A DNA stretch of 64,000 nucleotides from Actinoalloteichus hoggarensis (GTDB lineage Bacteria; Actinomycetota; Actinomycetes; Mycobacteriales; Pseudonocardiaceae): the NCBI RefSeq assembly GCF_002234535.1, contig NZ_CP022521.1:4340001-4404000 (forward strand). The letters are read 5' to 3'. The notes beneath the pieces were generated by a model. It did no database searches. It had not been told where the DNA came from and saw nothing but the letters and a program-made list of their open reading frames with translations. Positions 16,375 through 24,227 of the stretch are shown one piece after another. Each line of letters begins with the position of its first letter. The stretch's first letter is position 1. A program made the translations under genes and the position numbers.

Positions 16375-17609
16375 GCAACACCACGGCGGGCGCCAGCTCG
16401 GCGGTGAACAGCGGCCAGACCAGGAACACCGATCTCATCCCGGCCAGCGCGGCGCGGAGGCTCGGCTCGTCGGCGAGGCCTGCCCGCCACGGTGACCTTC
16501 ACCGGCGCGGTGATCGCCGGCGTGCTCGACGACTCGGCCGGCCCGGCCGCTCGCCACCGCCCCTCCCCCGAGGGCGCGGGCAGCTCCACGTCCACCGCGA
16601 CGGGGCTGCCGAAGTCGGGCGTGCCGTCCCGGTTCCATTCGAAGGGCTGAGCCCGGATCGTGCGGCCCTGCCCGCAGCCGCCCGCCGCCGAATCCTGGGC
16701 GTGATAGACGATCCAGTCCTCCCGGCCGTCGGGCGAAGTGAAGAAGCCGTTGTGGCCGGGCCCGAACACGCCCGCCGAGTCGGCACGCTCGAACACCGGC
16801 TCACGATGCTTGAGCCAGGCTCCCGGCCGCATCGGATCGCCGCCGACCAAGGTCAGCAGGCCCAGCTTGTAATCGGGCGTGCCGCAGTAGCTCGCCGAGT
16901 AGACGACGTGCGTCCGGCCGTTGCGCTGGAGGGCCACCGGCGCCTCGTTCACCCGCAGCCCGCTCATCTCCCAGGAGTGCTCCGGCGTGGACAGCAGCCG
17001 CTTGGCGCCGCTGATCGTCCACGGGTCTCGCATCGGGGCGATCCAGTTCTCCTGCGCGACGTCGCTCCACTCCGACCAGAGGAAGTACAGGCCTCGTCCG
17101 GGCAGCTCCAGGTAGCTTCCGTCGATCGACCAGTCGTCCTCGCCGGGCGGGTTGAGCTGCCCCTTGTAGGAGTAGGGCCCCATCGGGTCGGTGCCCGCGC
17201 TCTCCAGGACGTGCATCCGCTGGTGATCGGCCGAGCCGCTGACCCCGGCGCTGTAGTGCAGGTACCAGCGGGGGCCGTTCGGCCCGTCGAGCAGCCGGAA
17301 CTCCGGCGCCCAGAAGTTGCAGCATCGAGAGGGGTCGTCACCCCGCCACACGACCACGGGCTCGGCCTCCCGCAGGCCCGCCAGCGTCGGGGAACGGCGC
17401 ATGACGATCTCGGAGGAGTGGTAGGTGCCGGTCAGGTAGTAGGCGCCGTCATGGAAGGTCAGCCACGGATCGGCACCGTCCTGCGCGTACAGCGGATTGC
17501 GGAAGGTCCCGTCCGCTCCGTAGGCGGGCAGACCCCCGAGCAGCAACGCGGCCACGGCACACACCGCGAGGCCCGCTCGACGAATCCAGCGTGATCGGCC
17601 ACCACTCAT
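16371..17609 (-). CDS. Secreted GH43 arabinofuranosidase/arabinanase with a chimeric C-terminus
   Basis: A 412-aa exported glycoside hydrolase of family 43 (five-bladed propeller) acting on arabinan or arabinoxylan. A signal peptide ends near AYG-ADG (about residue 31). Catalytic positions are visible: Asp in QDGADPWL, the pKa-tuning Asp in DDWSIDGSY, and the general-acid Glu in RVNEAPV. FRNPLYAQDGADPW and FGPGHNGFF are typical of the family. ATG 17609 follows a signal-peptide pattern. The last ~35 residues after TVAGRPRR are not native: the frame runs out of the deletion scar and reads a fragment of the NmrA gene out of frame. The native tail survives at 9965-10117. The propeller itself looks complete. 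Confidence 0.88.
   Translation of the reverse strand: MSGGRSRWIRRAGLAVCAVAALLLGGLPAYGADGTFRNPLYAQDGADPWLTFHDGAYYLTGTYHSSEIVMRRSPTLAGLREAEPVVVWRGDDPSRCCNFWAPEFRLLDGPNGPRWYLHYSAGVSGSADHQRMHVLESAGTDPMGPYSYKGQLNPPGEDDWSIDGSYLELPGRGLYFLWSEWSDVAQENWIAPMRDPWTISGAKRLLSTPEHSWEMSGLRVNEAPVALQRNGRTHVVYSASYCGTPDYKLGLLTLVGGDPMRPGAWLKHREPVFERADSAGVFGPGHNGFFTSPDGREDWIVYHAQDSAAGGCGQGRTIRAQPFEWNRDGTPDFGSPVAVDVELPAPSGEGRWRAAGPAESSSTPAITAPVKVTVAGRPRRRAEPPRRAGRDEIGVPGLAAVHRRAGARRGVA
16378..16589. repeat. Right copy of the flanking duplication, with a 391-bp internal deletion
   Basis: 16378-16478 match 9515-9615 and 16470-16589 match 9998-10117. The two blocks join at tcggcgagg, a 9-mer present at both ends of the missing segment (9607-9615 and 9998-10006), so the equivalent of 9616-10006 was lost by recombination between short direct repeats. 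Confidence 0.92.
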
Positions 17610-18314
17610 CCCCGACTCCCTCGGTCCCCACCACCGCGGCCGCGATCGACACGACGGTGCTGCACTCCGCCGCCGACCAGCGGCTTTCCAGCACCGTAAG
17701 CGAGGGTGGAGTGACTCGCCGAGACTCAGTCACCCGATCAGACGGCCCCTGATCGCGGTTGACCGATCACGAGATCATCGGTGCGGCGCCGATCCCCGAC
17801 CGGTGTCGCGGGCGAGGGTCAGGCGGTGGTCGCCATCGCCGGCGCCGCGCCGGATCACGGAGCCTCCGGGCCTCCGGACGGTCGCGATCACCTCGGCACC
17901 ACGCGCCCGTGCCGACAGACGGCGCCTCCGAGCGGTCCCGCGCACTAGGCGAATCGTCGCCCGTTCCACGGCCTCGACGGCCGCCGCTCGATGATCGTCT
18001 ACAACGGATCGGCCTCGATTGACGTCCGCCATTTCGAACAGGATTCACCATTACGCTCAGCTGCTGGCGAACGACTGTCAACATCTGCTCGACTACCAGC
18101 ATCAAGGACGGCGGCCGACCGGCCGACACCCAACTATTTCGTCCGGTATATCGGACAAAGGGAGGCCGGAATCGGTCAGCTCGACACCGAGGACCCTTGA
18201 CTGTGATCCGGGTCTCTCAATAATGAGCCAACGCTGTCGGCGCCCGCCCGGTCTTTCCATGGGAAACGGGGCCGGCGCGCGAACGAGCAGCATCCACGAT
18301 GGGGAGGAGCGACA
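17610..18314. other. 705-bp divergent intergenic region with one promoter
   Basis: No gene is seen. It holds the promoter of the binding-protein gene (18197-18224) and, near the GH43 side, an inverted repeat gtgact (17711-17716) / agtcac (17728-17733) that could be an operator. Confidence 0.6.
18197..18224 (+). promoter_or_regulatory. Sigma-70-type promoter for the sugar-binding lipoprotein gene
   Basis: TTGACT (18197-18202) and AATAAT (18219-18224) with a 16-bp spacer, about 90 nt upstream of the GTG start. Confidence 0.6.
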
Positions 18315-19604
18315 GTGACGTCGACTTCGCAGGGGCCGAGACGCCGCAGATCCACGGTTCTGGCCGGTGGTCTGATGAGCATGGCGCTGGTGGCGGCGGG
18401 TTGCGGAGGCGCGGCGAGCGAGGACGGCCCCGTGAGTCTCACCTACACGTTCTGGGGTAACACCGATCGAGGGGACCTGACCACGGAGGCGATCGCGGTC
18501 TTCGAGGAGAAGAACCCCGACATCACCGTGAACATCACGTTCGCCGACTTCGAGAGCTACTGGCAGAAGCTCGCGACCGAGGCGGCGGGCGGCAACCCGC
18601 CGGACGTCGTCCAGATGGACTACACCTACCTGCGCGAGTACGCCGACCGCGGCGTCCTGCTCGACCTGGAGCCCTTAGTGGGCGAACACATCGACGTCGA
18701 CGACCTCGTCGGTGGTCTGTCCGAGGCGGGACGGGTGGGCGACGGCTACTACGCGATCCCCATCGGCAGCAACATGATGTCGTTCCAGTACGACGCGGCG
18801 GTCTGGGACGCCGCAGGCGTGGCCCCGCCCGAGATCGGCTGGACCTGGGATGACTACGCCGCGGCGGTGGCGACCGTCACCGACGCCAACGCGGGCTCCC
18901 CCTGGGGCGGCATGGACATCGGCGAACACCTGCACATGTTCGACGTGTGGCTGCGGCAGAACGGCGGGCAGGTGTACACCGACTCGGGCGAACTCGGCTT
19001 CACCGAGGACGACCTGATCGCGTTCTGGAACCTCAACGAGCAGTGGCGGGACGCGGAGAGCGTCATCCCGCTCTCGGCAGTGGATCAGGCGATCGCCGAC
19101 ACGTCGCTGGCCGTCGGCTCCACGGCGTCGGAGTTCGCCTGGGACAACTTCATGCCCAGCACCGAGAACAACTACGGCAGCGAGCTGACCCTGGCGCCCT
19201 TCCCCTCCGACACCGACGAGCTCGGGCTCTACGCCAAGCCCTCCATGCTGATGAGCGTGACCACCCGCAGCGACCATCCGGAAGAGGCGGCTCGCCTGAT
19301 CGACTTCATGATCAACGATCCGGACGCCGGACGGATCTTCGGGGCCAATCGCGGCATGCCCGCCACCACCACCCAGCGGGAGAACGCCGAGTTCGAGGGC
19401 GTGAACGCTCGGATCGAGGAGTACGAGACCAGTCTGGAGGGGGAGCTGGGCCCGACACCCGCCCCGCCGCCGCCCGGAGGCGCGGGCGTCGAGCGGCTGA
19501 TGCAGCGGCTCAACGAGGAGATCGCCTACGACCGCGCCACCGTGGCCGACACGGCCGCGCGCTTCATGACCGAGGCGGAACAGATCCTCGCCGACGCCTC
19601 CTGA
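18315..19604 (+). CDS. Extracellular sugar-binding lipoprotein (ABC family 1)
   Basis: A 429-aa solute-binding protein for carbohydrate import, tethered to the membrane by a lipid on C30 in the lipobox LVAAGCGG. The mature part has the family 1 pattern: TYTFWGNTDRGDLTTEAIAVFEEKNPDITV, PPDVVQMDYTYLREYADRG, YYAIPIGSNMMSFQYDAAVW, WTWDDYAAA and a Pro-rich hinge (TPAPPPPGG) before the last helices. The GTG start at 18315 has GGGGAGGAG upstream. No permease or ATPase gene follows, so it must borrow a transporter encoded elsewhere. The alpha-galactosidase gene downstream suggests a galactoside as ligand. Confidence 0.9.
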   Translation: MTSTSQGPRRRRSTVLAGGLMSMALVAAGCGGAASEDGPVSLTYTFWGNTDRGDLTTEAIAVFEEKNPDITVNITFADFESYWQKLATEAAGGNPPDVVQMDYTYLREYADRGVLLDLEPLVGEHIDVDDLVGGLSEAGRVGDGYYAIPIGSNMMSFQYDAAVWDAAGVAPPEIGWTWDDYAAAVATVTDANAGSPWGGMDIGEHLHMFDVWLRQNGGQVYTDSGELGFTEDDLIAFWNLNEQWRDAESVIPLSAVDQAIADTSLAVGSTASEFAWDNFMPSTENNYGSELTLAPFPSDTDELGLYAKPSMLMSVTTRSDHPEEAARLIDFMINDPDAGRIFGANRGMPATTTQRENAEFEGVNARIEEYETSLEGELGPTPAPPPPGGAGVERLMQRLNEEIAYDRATVADTAARFMTEAEQILADAS

Positions 19605-20009
19605 GGCCTGCGGACTCGGACCCGCACCGGGCGCGGGGTGGTCGGCCGATCGACGAGGATCGCCCGACCACCCCGCCGCCGCATGCAGGCCCGGCGCCGC
19701 CGACCGGGTACGGAAGCGGCCCGGCAGGCCCCAAGGTGAGGAGTCCCCGCAGCACTCCCGTACCGCCGGACGCCGCCGCACATCCCGCCGCGACGCACCG
19801 TGCCCGAGACGCGGACCCCGCCGGGCCGCCGACGACGCGGGCGAGCGTCCGTCCTCGCGCGGCGACCCCATCGCACCGGCCGTACTGCTCTTTCCTCCCC
19901 TGAACCGACCATGCCACTCGCCCGGCGGTTGCCCGCCCCCGGCCCGATCCGATCAACTCGAAGAGGACCCGACGATCTTCGTCTCGACGACTGCGGGCAG
20001 GAGCATGGC
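19605..20009. other. 405-bp intergenic region containing a terminator
   Basis: Apart from the hairpin at 19634-19675, nothing is recognised; the long in-frame extension of the next gene through this stretch is low-complexity Arg/Pro sequence. Confidence 0.6.
19634..19675 (+). terminator. GC-rich hairpin after the binding-protein gene
   Basis: cggggtggtcgg (19634-19645) pairs perfectly with ccgaccaccccg (19664-19675). There is no T-tract, as is common in high-GC actinomycetes. It lies 30 nt after the stop. Confidence 0.65.
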
Positions 20010-21326
20010 ATGGTCGACCCGGTGGCAGCGGACACGACGACCGACCAGCGGGCGCCCGACGTCCTCGCCGCCACGCCGCCGATGGGGTGGAACAGCTGGG
20101 ACTGCTACGGCGGCTCGGTCCGGGAGCACGAGGTCATCGCCAACGCCGAGTACCTGCGCGATCACCTGCTGCCGTACGGCTGGGACCACGTCGTGGTCGA
20201 CATCCAGTGGTACGAGCCGACCGCCGACGCGGGCGGATACCACGCGGGCGCGGTGTTGGACCTCGATGAGCACGGCAGGCCGCGGCCGTCGCCCAACCGC
20301 TTTCCCTCCGCCGCGGGAGGCGCGGGATTCGCCCCGCTGGGGGCGCGGATTCACGCGATGGGGCTGCGCTTCGGCCTGCACGTCCTGCGCGGTATTCCCC
20401 GACAGGCGGTCGCGCTGCGGCTGCCGATCCTGGGCACCCAGTGGACGGCCGCCGACGTCGCCGATCACGAGCGGGTCTGTCCGTGGAATCCCGACAACCT
20501 CGGGCTGAACCACGATCACCCCGGCGCGCAGGCCTACTACGACTCCCTGTTGGCCCGTTTCGCCGAATGGGGCGTCGACTACGTCAAGGCGGACGACATG
20601 CTCGTCCCGTATCACGCGGCCGAGATCGAGGCCTTCGCCAGGGCGATCGAGTCCTGCGGCAGGCCGATGACGCTCAGCCTCTCCCCCGGCACCGACCTGT
20701 CCGTGGAACACGTCGACCACCTCGCCGCGCACAGTCGGCTCTGGCGGATCTCCGATGACCTGTGGGACCGGTGGCCCGACGTCCGTGCCCAGTTCGATCG
20801 CGCGGCCCGCTGGGCGCCGCACGCGGGTCCCGGCCGCTGGCCCGACGCCGACATGCTGCCGCTGGGCCGGATCGGCATCCGGGCTCACGGCGGCGACGAC
20901 CGTGCCTCTCGGCTCACCCGTGACGAGCAGCGCACGCTGCTGACGCTGTGGGCGATGGCCCGGTCTCCGTTGATGTTCGGCGGCGATCTGCCCTCCGCCG
21001 ACGAATGGACGCTCGGCCTGCTCACCAACGACGCGGTGCTGCGGATCACGCGGGACAGCGTCGGGAATCGTCGACTTCGGCGCGACGGCGATCTCGACGT
21101 CTGGACGGCGTCGAGCGCTGACGGCCGCCGCCGCTACGTCGCACAGTTCAACCTCGGCGACGAGGCCGTCGCGTCGGAGGTGACGGCGGCGGAGTTCGGC
21201 GTCGATGCCGACGACCCGGCGACCGATCTGTGGTCGGGGGCCGAGCCCACCCGATTCGGCGCGAGCCGGACGACTCCGCTGCCCGCGCACGGCTGCGTGC
21301 TTCTCGCGATCGAGACCGCCCGATGA
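20010..21326 (+). CDS. GH27 alpha-galactosidase-like enzyme
   Basis: A 438-aa (beta/alpha)8 glycoside hydrolase of family 27, expected to release terminal alpha-galactose (or beta-L-arabinopyranose). The hallmark PPMGWNSWDCYGG is at residues 23-35; the nucleophile is D195 in YVKADD and the acid/base lies in RISDDLWD (about D250). LMFGGDLP and the C-terminal beta-sandwich (TLGLLTNDAVLRITRDSVG, YVAQFNLGDE) are typical. No signal peptide is visible, so it probably works on imported oligosaccharides in the cytoplasm, consistent with the binding protein upstream. ATG 20010 is chosen for the nearby GGAG; the longer open frame lacks family sequence. Confidence 0.88.
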   Translation: MVDPVAADTTTDQRAPDVLAATPPMGWNSWDCYGGSVREHEVIANAEYLRDHLLPYGWDHVVVDIQWYEPTADAGGYHAGAVLDLDEHGRPRPSPNRFPSAAGGAGFAPLGARIHAMGLRFGLHVLRGIPRQAVALRLPILGTQWTAADVADHERVCPWNPDNLGLNHDHPGAQAYYDSLLARFAEWGVDYVKADDMLVPYHAAEIEAFARAIESCGRPMTLSLSPGTDLSVEHVDHLAAHSRLWRISDDLWDRWPDVRAQFDRAARWAPHAGPGRWPDADMLPLGRIGIRAHGGDDRASRLTRDEQRTLLTLWAMARSPLMFGGDLPSADEWTLGLLTNDAVLRITRDSVGNRRLRRDGDLDVWTASSADGRRRYVAQFNLGDEAVASEVTAAEFGVDADDPATDLWSGAEPTRFGASRTTPLPAHGCVLLAIETAR

Positions 21327-21623
21327 GCAGGCGAGGACACCGCGCGCGCAGCGGCGACCACTCGCGCCGCCGTTCGGGGCGGCGGCCCGCCGGAGGGGCC
21401 TGCCTCACGGCCCGGCCGCGGCACGCGGGTCGGCCGTTCGATCCCGTACGACGGGCGTTCCCACACTCCTCGCCGACCGCCGTCGGGATCCGCGCCGGCC
21501 GGCTGCGCACGAGGCACGACGGCTCCTTCGATCGGGTTGGTGGCCGCGGCCGACGGAGTGAAATCCCTGGCATCGACTCGGGAATGACGAGAAACCGGGG
21601 GTGGCGACGAGAAAGTCGGGGGG

Positions 21624-21680
21624 ATGACCGATAATGGCGAAGCGTCCACGGACGCAGTGTTGCGTTGGCTGCTCCGTTGA
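21624..21680 (+). CDS. Possible 18-aa leader peptide
   Basis: ATG 21624 to TGA 21678-21680 encodes MTDNGEASTDAVLRWLLR, ending 7 nt before a hairpin-plus-T-run. Its position and size fit an attenuation leader, with Leu/Arg/Trp codons clustered at the end. The Shine-Dalgarno is poor (a G-run touching the ATG), so translation is uncertain. Confidence 0.3.
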   Translation: MTDNGEASTDAVLRWLLR

Positions 21681-21687
21681 GTGGCCG

Positions 21688-21718
21688 GGGGTCGCCTTCT
21701 GTTCCGGCGGCCCCTTTT
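21688..21718 (+). terminator. Attenuator-like hairpin 20 nt before the NYN gene
   Basis: ggggtcgcc (21688-21696) pairs with ggcggcccc (21706-21714) with one G-U pair, followed by tttt. T-runs after stems are rare in this window, and its place directly before a start codon argues for conditional termination rather than the end of an upstream gene. Confidence 0.6.
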
Positions 21719-21737
21719 CCGTTAGAGGGGGCTGCTG

Positions 21738-22613
21738 ATGGATCGATGTGCGATCTTCGTCGACGCAGGCTATCTCTACGCCGAGGGCGGCAGGCTCTGC
21801 AGACAGACCACGTCCCGTTCCGCACTGCTGCTCAAACCGGAGCCGTTCCTCAGTCTGATGACCTCGGTCGCCGAGGAGCTGACCGGAATGCCCGTGCTGC
21901 GCACCTACTGGTACGACGCGGCACGGGGCGGACACCGGACGAGCGAACAGCGGGCCATCGCCGTGCTGCCGGACGTGAAGCTGCGGTTGGGCAGGCTCAA
22001 CGGCAGCGGGCAGCAGAAGGGCGTCGACGCCCTCATCTACCGCGACATGATCATGCTGGCCCAGCTGGGCGCCGTGAGTGACGTGCTGCTGGTCAGCGGG
22101 GACGAGGACCTGCGCGAGGGCGTGCGCACGGCACAGGATCACGGCGTGCGCGTCGTCCTGGTGGGCATCGAGGCCGAGAGCGGCAAGTACAACCAGTCCG
22201 AGGAGCTGGTGTTCGAGTCGGACCGGCTGCACAGTCTGACCAAGGACGAGCTGACCCCCGTCTTCGATCTTCGGCCGCCGCTGCCGCCGCCCACGGTGCT
22301 GCCGGTTCCGGTCCAGATCGAGTCGGAGGACGGCGAGCAGGCGACGACGCCGAGCCCGATCCAGGCGATGCTGACGCCGAGGGCCGCCTCCGCCGAGTTC
22401 ACCGCACGCTGGCTCGCCAACAGCTCCAACACCGAGCTGGCCGACCTGCTCGCCCGCAGACCCAGCATTCCGCACGCGCTGGACCAGGGACTACGCGCCC
22501 ACGTCGAGCAGGCGCTGGGCATCGACCTTCAGGAACAGGAACAGATCCGTCGCGATGTGCGCTCCGCGTTCTGGGGCGTCGTGACCGCGAACGTCGACTC
22601 GCGAGGACTCTGA
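21738..22613 (+). CDS. NYN-domain (PIN-like) ribonuclease
   Basis: A 291-aa protein with an N-terminal NYN domain, a PIN-fold nuclease that cuts RNA with metal-bound acidic residues. The acidic set is visible: D8 in IFVDAGYLY, the Asp in KGVDALIYRDM, and SGDEDLREGV; VRVVLVGIE forms the last strand. A Pro-rich linker (PPLPPPTVLPVPV) leads to a helical C-terminal part (ARWLANSSNTELADLLARR) of unknown role, perhaps RNA or partner binding. ATG 21738 has GAGGGGG upstream. It is a single gene behind a possible attenuator; the RNA target is unknown. Confidence 0.85.
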   Translation: MDRCAIFVDAGYLYAEGGRLCRQTTSRSALLLKPEPFLSLMTSVAEELTGMPVLRTYWYDAARGGHRTSEQRAIAVLPDVKLRLGRLNGSGQQKGVDALIYRDMIMLAQLGAVSDVLLVSGDEDLREGVRTAQDHGVRVVLVGIEAESGKYNQSEELVFESDRLHSLTKDELTPVFDLRPPLPPPTVLPVPVQIESEDGEQATTPSPIQAMLTPRAASAEFTARWLANSSNTELADLLARRPSIPHALDQGLRAHVEQALGIDLQEQEQIRRDVRSAFWGVVTANVDSRGL

Positions 22614-22633
22614 ACCCGGCCCCGCTCCACGTC

Positions 22634-22655
22634 GGCCGCGTCGAGCGACGCGGCC
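22634..22655 (+). terminator. Hairpin after the NYN gene
   Basis: ggccgcgtcg and cgacgcggcc form a perfect 10-bp stem with a 2-nt gap, 20 nt after the NYN stop. Confidence 0.5.
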
Positions 22656-22674
22656 CCCCGCCGCACCGGAGGGC

Positions 22675-22712
22675 GCCCGCCGCCTGCCCGGGTCACGGCA
22701 CGGGCGGCGGGC
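22675..22712 (-). terminator. Hairpin after the MDR dehydrogenase gene
   Basis: gcccgccgcc (22675-22684) pairs with ggcggcgggc (22703-22712), 30 nt beyond the stop of the convergent dehydrogenase gene. Confidence 0.5.
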
Positions 22713-22741
22713 CTGCACGGCCGCGGACGGCCCGCTGGAGC

Positions 22742-23803
22742 TCAGCCCGCGGCGGCGGTCAGGTCGATGATCACCTTCACGTCGTCCTGATGGTGCTCGA
22801 AGGCCTCGTGGAACCTGGTCAGCGGTACGCGCCTGCTGACCAGCCGGTCGAGCCAGCCCAGATCCGCGGCGGCCAGCGCGTCGGCGGCTGCCGTGTAGTG
22901 CGTCAGGTTGGCGTTGACCGAGCCGAAGACGGCGTCGTTCTCCAGGACGATGCTGCGGTTGAGGCTGCCGAGATCGGTGGGCAGCACCCGTCCCGGTGAG
23001 GAGACGCCGGTGAGGCAGACGATCCCGTAGGCGGCGGTCACGGCCATCGACTCGCACACGAGCTGATCGACGCCGGTCGCCTCGATGACGATGTCCGGCC
23101 GCAGTCGCCTGCCGAAGTCCGTCACGCTGTCGTGGTGGTAGGTGGCGCCCAGGTCACGGACCAGGTCGACCTTGGGGCCGCCGACGACGCGATCGAGCAC
23201 GTGCACGTCCAGGCCGCGCTGGACACCGATGAGCGCCGCGAGCAGGCCGATCGGCCCGGCCCCGGTGACCAGGACCGTCTCGGGCTCGAACCACGAGCGT
23301 GCGCCGATCCGCTCGATCTGATCCCAGGCCTTGGCGACCACGCTGGTCGGTTCCAGGAGCATGCCGACTCCGGAGAGACGCGGGTCCAGCCGAACCGCGT
23401 AGTCGGCCTCCAGCGTCCACGACTCGCTCGCGTAGCCGTCCAGTCCCTTGATGCCCCGTTCGGTGTAGCGACCGTTGCGGCACATGTCGAAATAACCTCG
23501 GGCGCACGCGCCGCACGGCTCCGGGTCCGGTCTTCTGACGACCCCCACGACGAGGTCGCCCTCGGCGAAGTCGGTGCCCTCGGGTGCCCGCCGGACCCGG
23601 CCGAGGGACTCGTGGCCGATGATCAGTCTGCTGCGCCCCGGCACCGGCTCGCCGAACTGGGCGTCCACGATCTCGCGGTCCGTCCCGCACACTCCCACCG
23701 CGAGACCGTCCACGAGCAGCTCGCCCGGTCCGGGTGTGGGGTCGTCCACCTCGTCGACTCGCAGCGAGTCCCGCTCGCCCGGCATCACCGTCAACGCACG
23801 CAT
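22742..23803 (-). CDS. Zinc-dependent MDR dehydrogenase, glucose 1-dehydrogenase type
   Basis: A 353-aa medium-chain alcohol dehydrogenase similar to archaeal/actinobacterial glucose dehydrogenases. Zinc and substrate residues: GVCGTDREI (first Cys), IIGHESLGRV (His-Glu), and the structural zinc loop CGACARGYFDMCRNGRYTERGI with three Cys visible. The GIKGLDGYASE motif and the long EPTSVVAKAW segment are typical of glucose dehydrogenases. The cofactor loop is VLVTGAGPIGLLAAL. ATG 23803 has GGGAGAGG upstream. It stands alone, divergent from lutABC, convergent with the NYN gene. Substrate specificity is inferred; related aldose dehydrogenases cannot be excluded. Confidence 0.82.
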   Translation of the reverse strand: MRALTVMPGERDSLRVDEVDDPTPGPGELLVDGLAVGVCGTDREIVDAQFGEPVPGRSRLIIGHESLGRVRRAPEGTDFAEGDLVVGVVRRPDPEPCGACARGYFDMCRNGRYTERGIKGLDGYASESWTLEADYAVRLDPRLSGVGMLLEPTSVVAKAWDQIERIGARSWFEPETVLVTGAGPIGLLAALIGVQRGLDVHVLDRVVGGPKVDLVRDLGATYHHDSVTDFGRRLRPDIVIEATGVDQLVCESMAVTAAYGIVCLTGVSSPGRVLPTDLGSLNRSIVLENDAVFGSVNANLTHYTAAADALAAADLGWLDRLVSRRVPLTRFHEAFEHHQDDVKVIIDLTAAAG

Positions 23804-24227
23804 GTCCGGTCCTCTCCCGCCGCCAAGGCCCGTTCGAACCCCGATCAGACAAGACCATGACATGAACGGCCCACGCCTCGCTGCGATGCCACCCACACTC
23901 GTCTCCTGCGCCCCACGGGTCTCGACGGCGCTCGCGTGCCCCGCGAGACCCGGCGACACCGGCCAGGCGGCCTCGCGGCGGCGACCGAGGTGGGCCGACG
24001 TGCGGCGACGGCCGCCGTCGAGATCCGGGGCACGGACAGGCGCGGGCCCGGCGAACCCGTGCCGGCGGACCACCAACGGGGTTCGGCGGGTCTCGGCGAC
24101 GGCGCGGCGGGTCTGCCGGCCGGTTTCAGCCGTCGATTTCCGAGCCCGGTTGCCCGCACCCGCGCCCCTGGTCTGACAAGCTCGGTGCACCGAGGCGGCG
24201 ACGCAGGGAACGAGGAGGCTGGTAGGC
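23804..24227. other. 424-bp divergent intergenic region
   Basis: No gene seen. It holds the LldR-like site before lutA and, near the dehydrogenase side, AT-richer sequence (agacaagaccatgacatgaac) likely to include its promoter. Confidence 0.55.
24169..24179. promoter_or_regulatory. LldR/LutR-type operator before lutA
   Basis: tggtctgacaa fits the TNGTNNNACNA operator pattern of FCD-type GntR lactate regulators, about 50 nt upstream of the lutA start. No GntR gene is in the window. Confidence 0.6.

Larger units (their letters stand above)
10118..16377. mobile_element. 6.26-kb lower-GC genomic island
   Basis: The segment lies between two copies of a chromosomal duplication (9515-10117 and 16378-16589) and is clearly less GC-rich than its surroundings (for example 26 G/C of 60 in 10261-10320). 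It carries a leftward group (two small ORFs, frameshifted kinase, Gfo/Idh oxidoreductase, DegT aminotransferase, NUDIX) and a rightward pair (XRE-TPR regulator, cyclo-ligase homologue). There is no integrase, transposase or resolvase, and no short terminal inverted repeat. Long flanking duplication without a recombinase suggests integration by homology of a molecule already carrying a chromosomal segment. Confidence 0.85.
21327..21737. other. Leader region of the NYN gene
   Basis: No gene longer than a short peptide is seen. The last ~115 bp hold an 18-codon ORF (21624-21680) and a terminator-like hairpin with a T-run (21688-21718) immediately before the NYN start. Confidence 0.6.

Noticed and set aside
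9515-16589. Classical transposon or integrative element with short target-site duplication
   Set aside because: No transposase, integrase, terminal inverted repeats or tRNA attachment site; the flanking duplication is 603 bp, far longer than any transposition footprint.
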